Shown here in pieces: positions 62,496-64,000 of a DNA stretch of 64,000 bases. The notes beneath the pieces are model-generated. The model was not told the origin of the DNA. It was given only the letters and a program-made list of their open reading frames with translations, and searched no databases. The translations under genes and the position numbers were made by a program. The DNA is from Tillus elongatus (lineage: Eukaryota; Arthropoda; Insecta; Coleoptera; Cleridae): NCBI GenBank assembly GCA_964006375.1, contig OZ023263.1, positions 140,006,636 through 140,070,635 of the forward strand, read 5' to 3'. The stretch's first letter is position 1. Each line of letters begins with the position of its first letter.

Positions 62496-64000
62496 CCGAG
62501 AATCCCGGCCTTCTTCCTAAAAAACTAGGAAAAGCAAAAAACATTAATAACAAATGGTCCTTTATTCACATCCACGATCTAGAACCCCTATATATGGAAA
62601 CACAACAGTTGTTTGACACATATACGGAATTAAACAGAACCATGAGTTCTGAATATAAAAAGGAATTTGCTAATTATCTTAACGTTTTAAACTTTAATAT
62701 ACAAAATTTAAGAAAAACAGTTAAACGATTATTTTTACATGACAAAATAAATAATATGAGATCAAAAAGAGGTTTAATTAACGGATTAGGTTCTATATTC
62801 AAGTCAATTACAGGTAACCTCGATTCAGAGGATGGAGAAAAAATTAATTTAGTTTTAGATAAACTACAAAGAAAAACTAAACATAACTACGATCTCATAG
62901 AGAAACAAATTTCAATAACACAAAACGCAATTGATATATTTAATGACACAATCTCTTCCTTAAATAGCAACCAGGAAAAATTGGCACATCAATTGAGACT
63001 ATTAGCAGTTGTAATTCACAACGAAAAAATTAACCAAATTACTGAGTATAATAAAACCCTTATTACTGATATTATTATTCAGTTAAATTTACTTAGTTCA
63101 ACAACAAATCAAATTTTCCTAGCGACAGAAAATGCAATTATATTTGCTAAACTAAAAACGTTTCACCCTTCCATGATAGAACCGCAACTATTAGAAGAAG
63201 AAATAACTAAAATGTCTAAAGAATTAGTAGAATCAACCTTAGTATATAAAATGGATATTTATAAAAATGAATTTATTATTAGAGTTAAAGCTGTTAAACA
63301 TAATTTTAAAATTATATTTATCTTAGAAATTCCACTTGTTGAATTATCAGAATATGCATACTATCATTTATATTCCTTCCCCATTTCCTTTGATAATGGA
63401 TATACCTTTCAAATGATAACACCCCAACACCCATACCTTATAATGAATGACAATCACTATGGCTTTATGGACACTGAATGCAAAGAATTGCCAGATGGAA
63501 TATTTCTCTGCCATCTACCTGAGCTGAACCTACCTCAACAAGATACTTGTGAAACCCAGCTTCTCAAAATACAGAAACCATTTAGCAAATGCCAAGCAGA
63601 AACATTCAAGTTGTCTTCCTTGAAAATTGAGAAAATCTCCTACAACCAATGGATTGTAATTTCTCCACAAGAAACAGTTCTACATCATAATTGCCCACAA
63701 GAAGAAAACGTCTTGTCAATTAGAGGCAGCTATATAATCACCGTTCCAAGAGATTGTATTGCCAAAATAAATACGACAATACTCAAAAACTACGAGAATA
63801 CCACTAAGCCAGAACAAATCTTACACATCCCAAGGTTGGACCCAAATACAAACGTCAAAGAAGACATAGAAGATCTTCCCACCATCCAAATGGATGCAGT
63901 TCATCTGGACCGCATGAAGCAAGTCCAGAACGAGTTAGCAAGTTTAAAGTTACATGCCACATCTTTAAAAGAAATTCCGATCGAACACACCAGTATATGG
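62438..64000 (+). CDS. env: Env (envelope fusion protein), 3' end beyond window
   Basis: An open frame in a different phase from pol, overlapping its last 19 codons, without a single stop for about 520 codons to the window edge. It has no suitable ATG at its start, consistent with splicing. The first 10-15 codons after the acceptor are mainly hydrophobic (Ile, Phe, Val, Leu, Thr), fitting a signal peptide. At about 62762-62775 lies the furin-type motif RSKRG, followed by the fusion-peptide block LINGLGSIFKSITGNLD and a helical region, then a cysteine-bearing ectodomain. This is the errantivirus/baculovirus F-like Env architecture, acting in membrane fusion at the particle surface. The transmembrane part is not yet reached. 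No breaks seen. Confidence 0.9.
   Translation, partial: MFVTLIIEFTTSTNFIKKVTENPGLLPKKLGKAKNINNKWSFIHIHDLEPLYMETQQLFDTYTELNRTMSSEYKKEFANYLNVLNFNIQNLRKTVKRLFLHDKINNMRSKRGLINGLGSIFKSITGNLDSEDGEKINLVLDKLQRKTKHNYDLIEKQISITQNAIDIFNDTISSLNSNQEKLAHQLRLLAVVIHNEKINQITEYNKTLITDIIIQLNLLSSTTNQIFLATENAIIFAKLKTFHPSMIEPQLLEEEITKMSKELVESTLVYKMDIYKNEFIIRVKAVKHNFKIIFILEIPLVELSEYAYYHLYSFPISFDNGYTFQMITPQHPYLIMNDNHYGFMDTECKELPDGIFLCHLPELNLPQQDTCETQLLKIQKPFSKCQAETFKLSSLKIEKISYNQWIVISPQETVLHHNCPQEENVLSIRGSYIITVPRDCIAKINTTILKNYENTTKPEQILHIPRLDPNTNVKEDIEDLPTIQMDAVHLDRMKQVQNELASLKLHATSLKEIPIEHTSIW

Overview
The window is AT-rich nuclear DNA, almost certainly from an insect. The pointers are two errantiviruses (17.6/297-like, with a serine-tRNA-type primer site and an env gene carrying a furin site), R4/Dong-like and R1-like LINEs, Jockey-like LINEs, a Penelope-like element, tRNA-derived SINEs and many long (TA)n tracts. 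I found no convincing host protein-coding gene, no rRNA and no functional tRNA. The window reads as a nested repeat landscape, either intergenic or heterochromatin-like.

Layout, left to right. 1-4.7 kb: dead Ty3/gypsy element. 5.2-14.1 kb: a composite repeat family built around (TA)n tracts, interrupted by a very young LTR element on the minus strand (6404-12430). Its two 1.54 kb LTRs are almost identical and its 2.9 kb interior holds only a gag-like coiled-coil ORF and no pol, so it looks like a non-autonomous (LARD-type) element. A partial inverted LTR copy lies beside it. 15.6-24.5 kb: a nest of Jockey-like LINEs with (ATT)n tails and R4/Dong-like LINEs that abut TTA/TAA microsatellites on each side. 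24.5-36.8 kb: repeat-rich DNA with a solo LTR in (TA)n, several foldback/MITE-like elements, a 300 bp palindrome, an I-clade LINE remnant and a SINE. 36.8-40.6 kb: R1-like LINE (minus). 40.6-44.1 kb: 5'-truncated Penelope-like element (minus) with direct pseudo-LTR repeats and a perfect hairpin at its 5' break, plus a second SINE copy. 44.15-51.65 kb: complete but mutated errantivirus (minus) with both LTRs, primer site and polypurine tract. 51.7-57.0 kb: unassigned DNA, a broken gag-like coiled-coil gene and (TA)n tracts. 57.0-64.0 kb: apparently intact errantivirus (plus): 5' LTR, primer site, one uninterrupted gag-pol ORF and an env ORF that stays open to the window edge; its 3' LTR lies outside.

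How the parts relate. The errantiviruses each have an upstream ATG followed by a perfect GTAAGT donor between primer site and gag, and an acceptor just before env whose phase matches. This is strong evidence for spliced env expression in both. The (TA)n tracts and (TTA)n tracts act as landing sites: LTR elements sit in (TA)n, and R4/Dong-like LINEs sit in TTA repeats supplied by the tails of other LINEs. All calls rest on reading the sequence; no database was searched.
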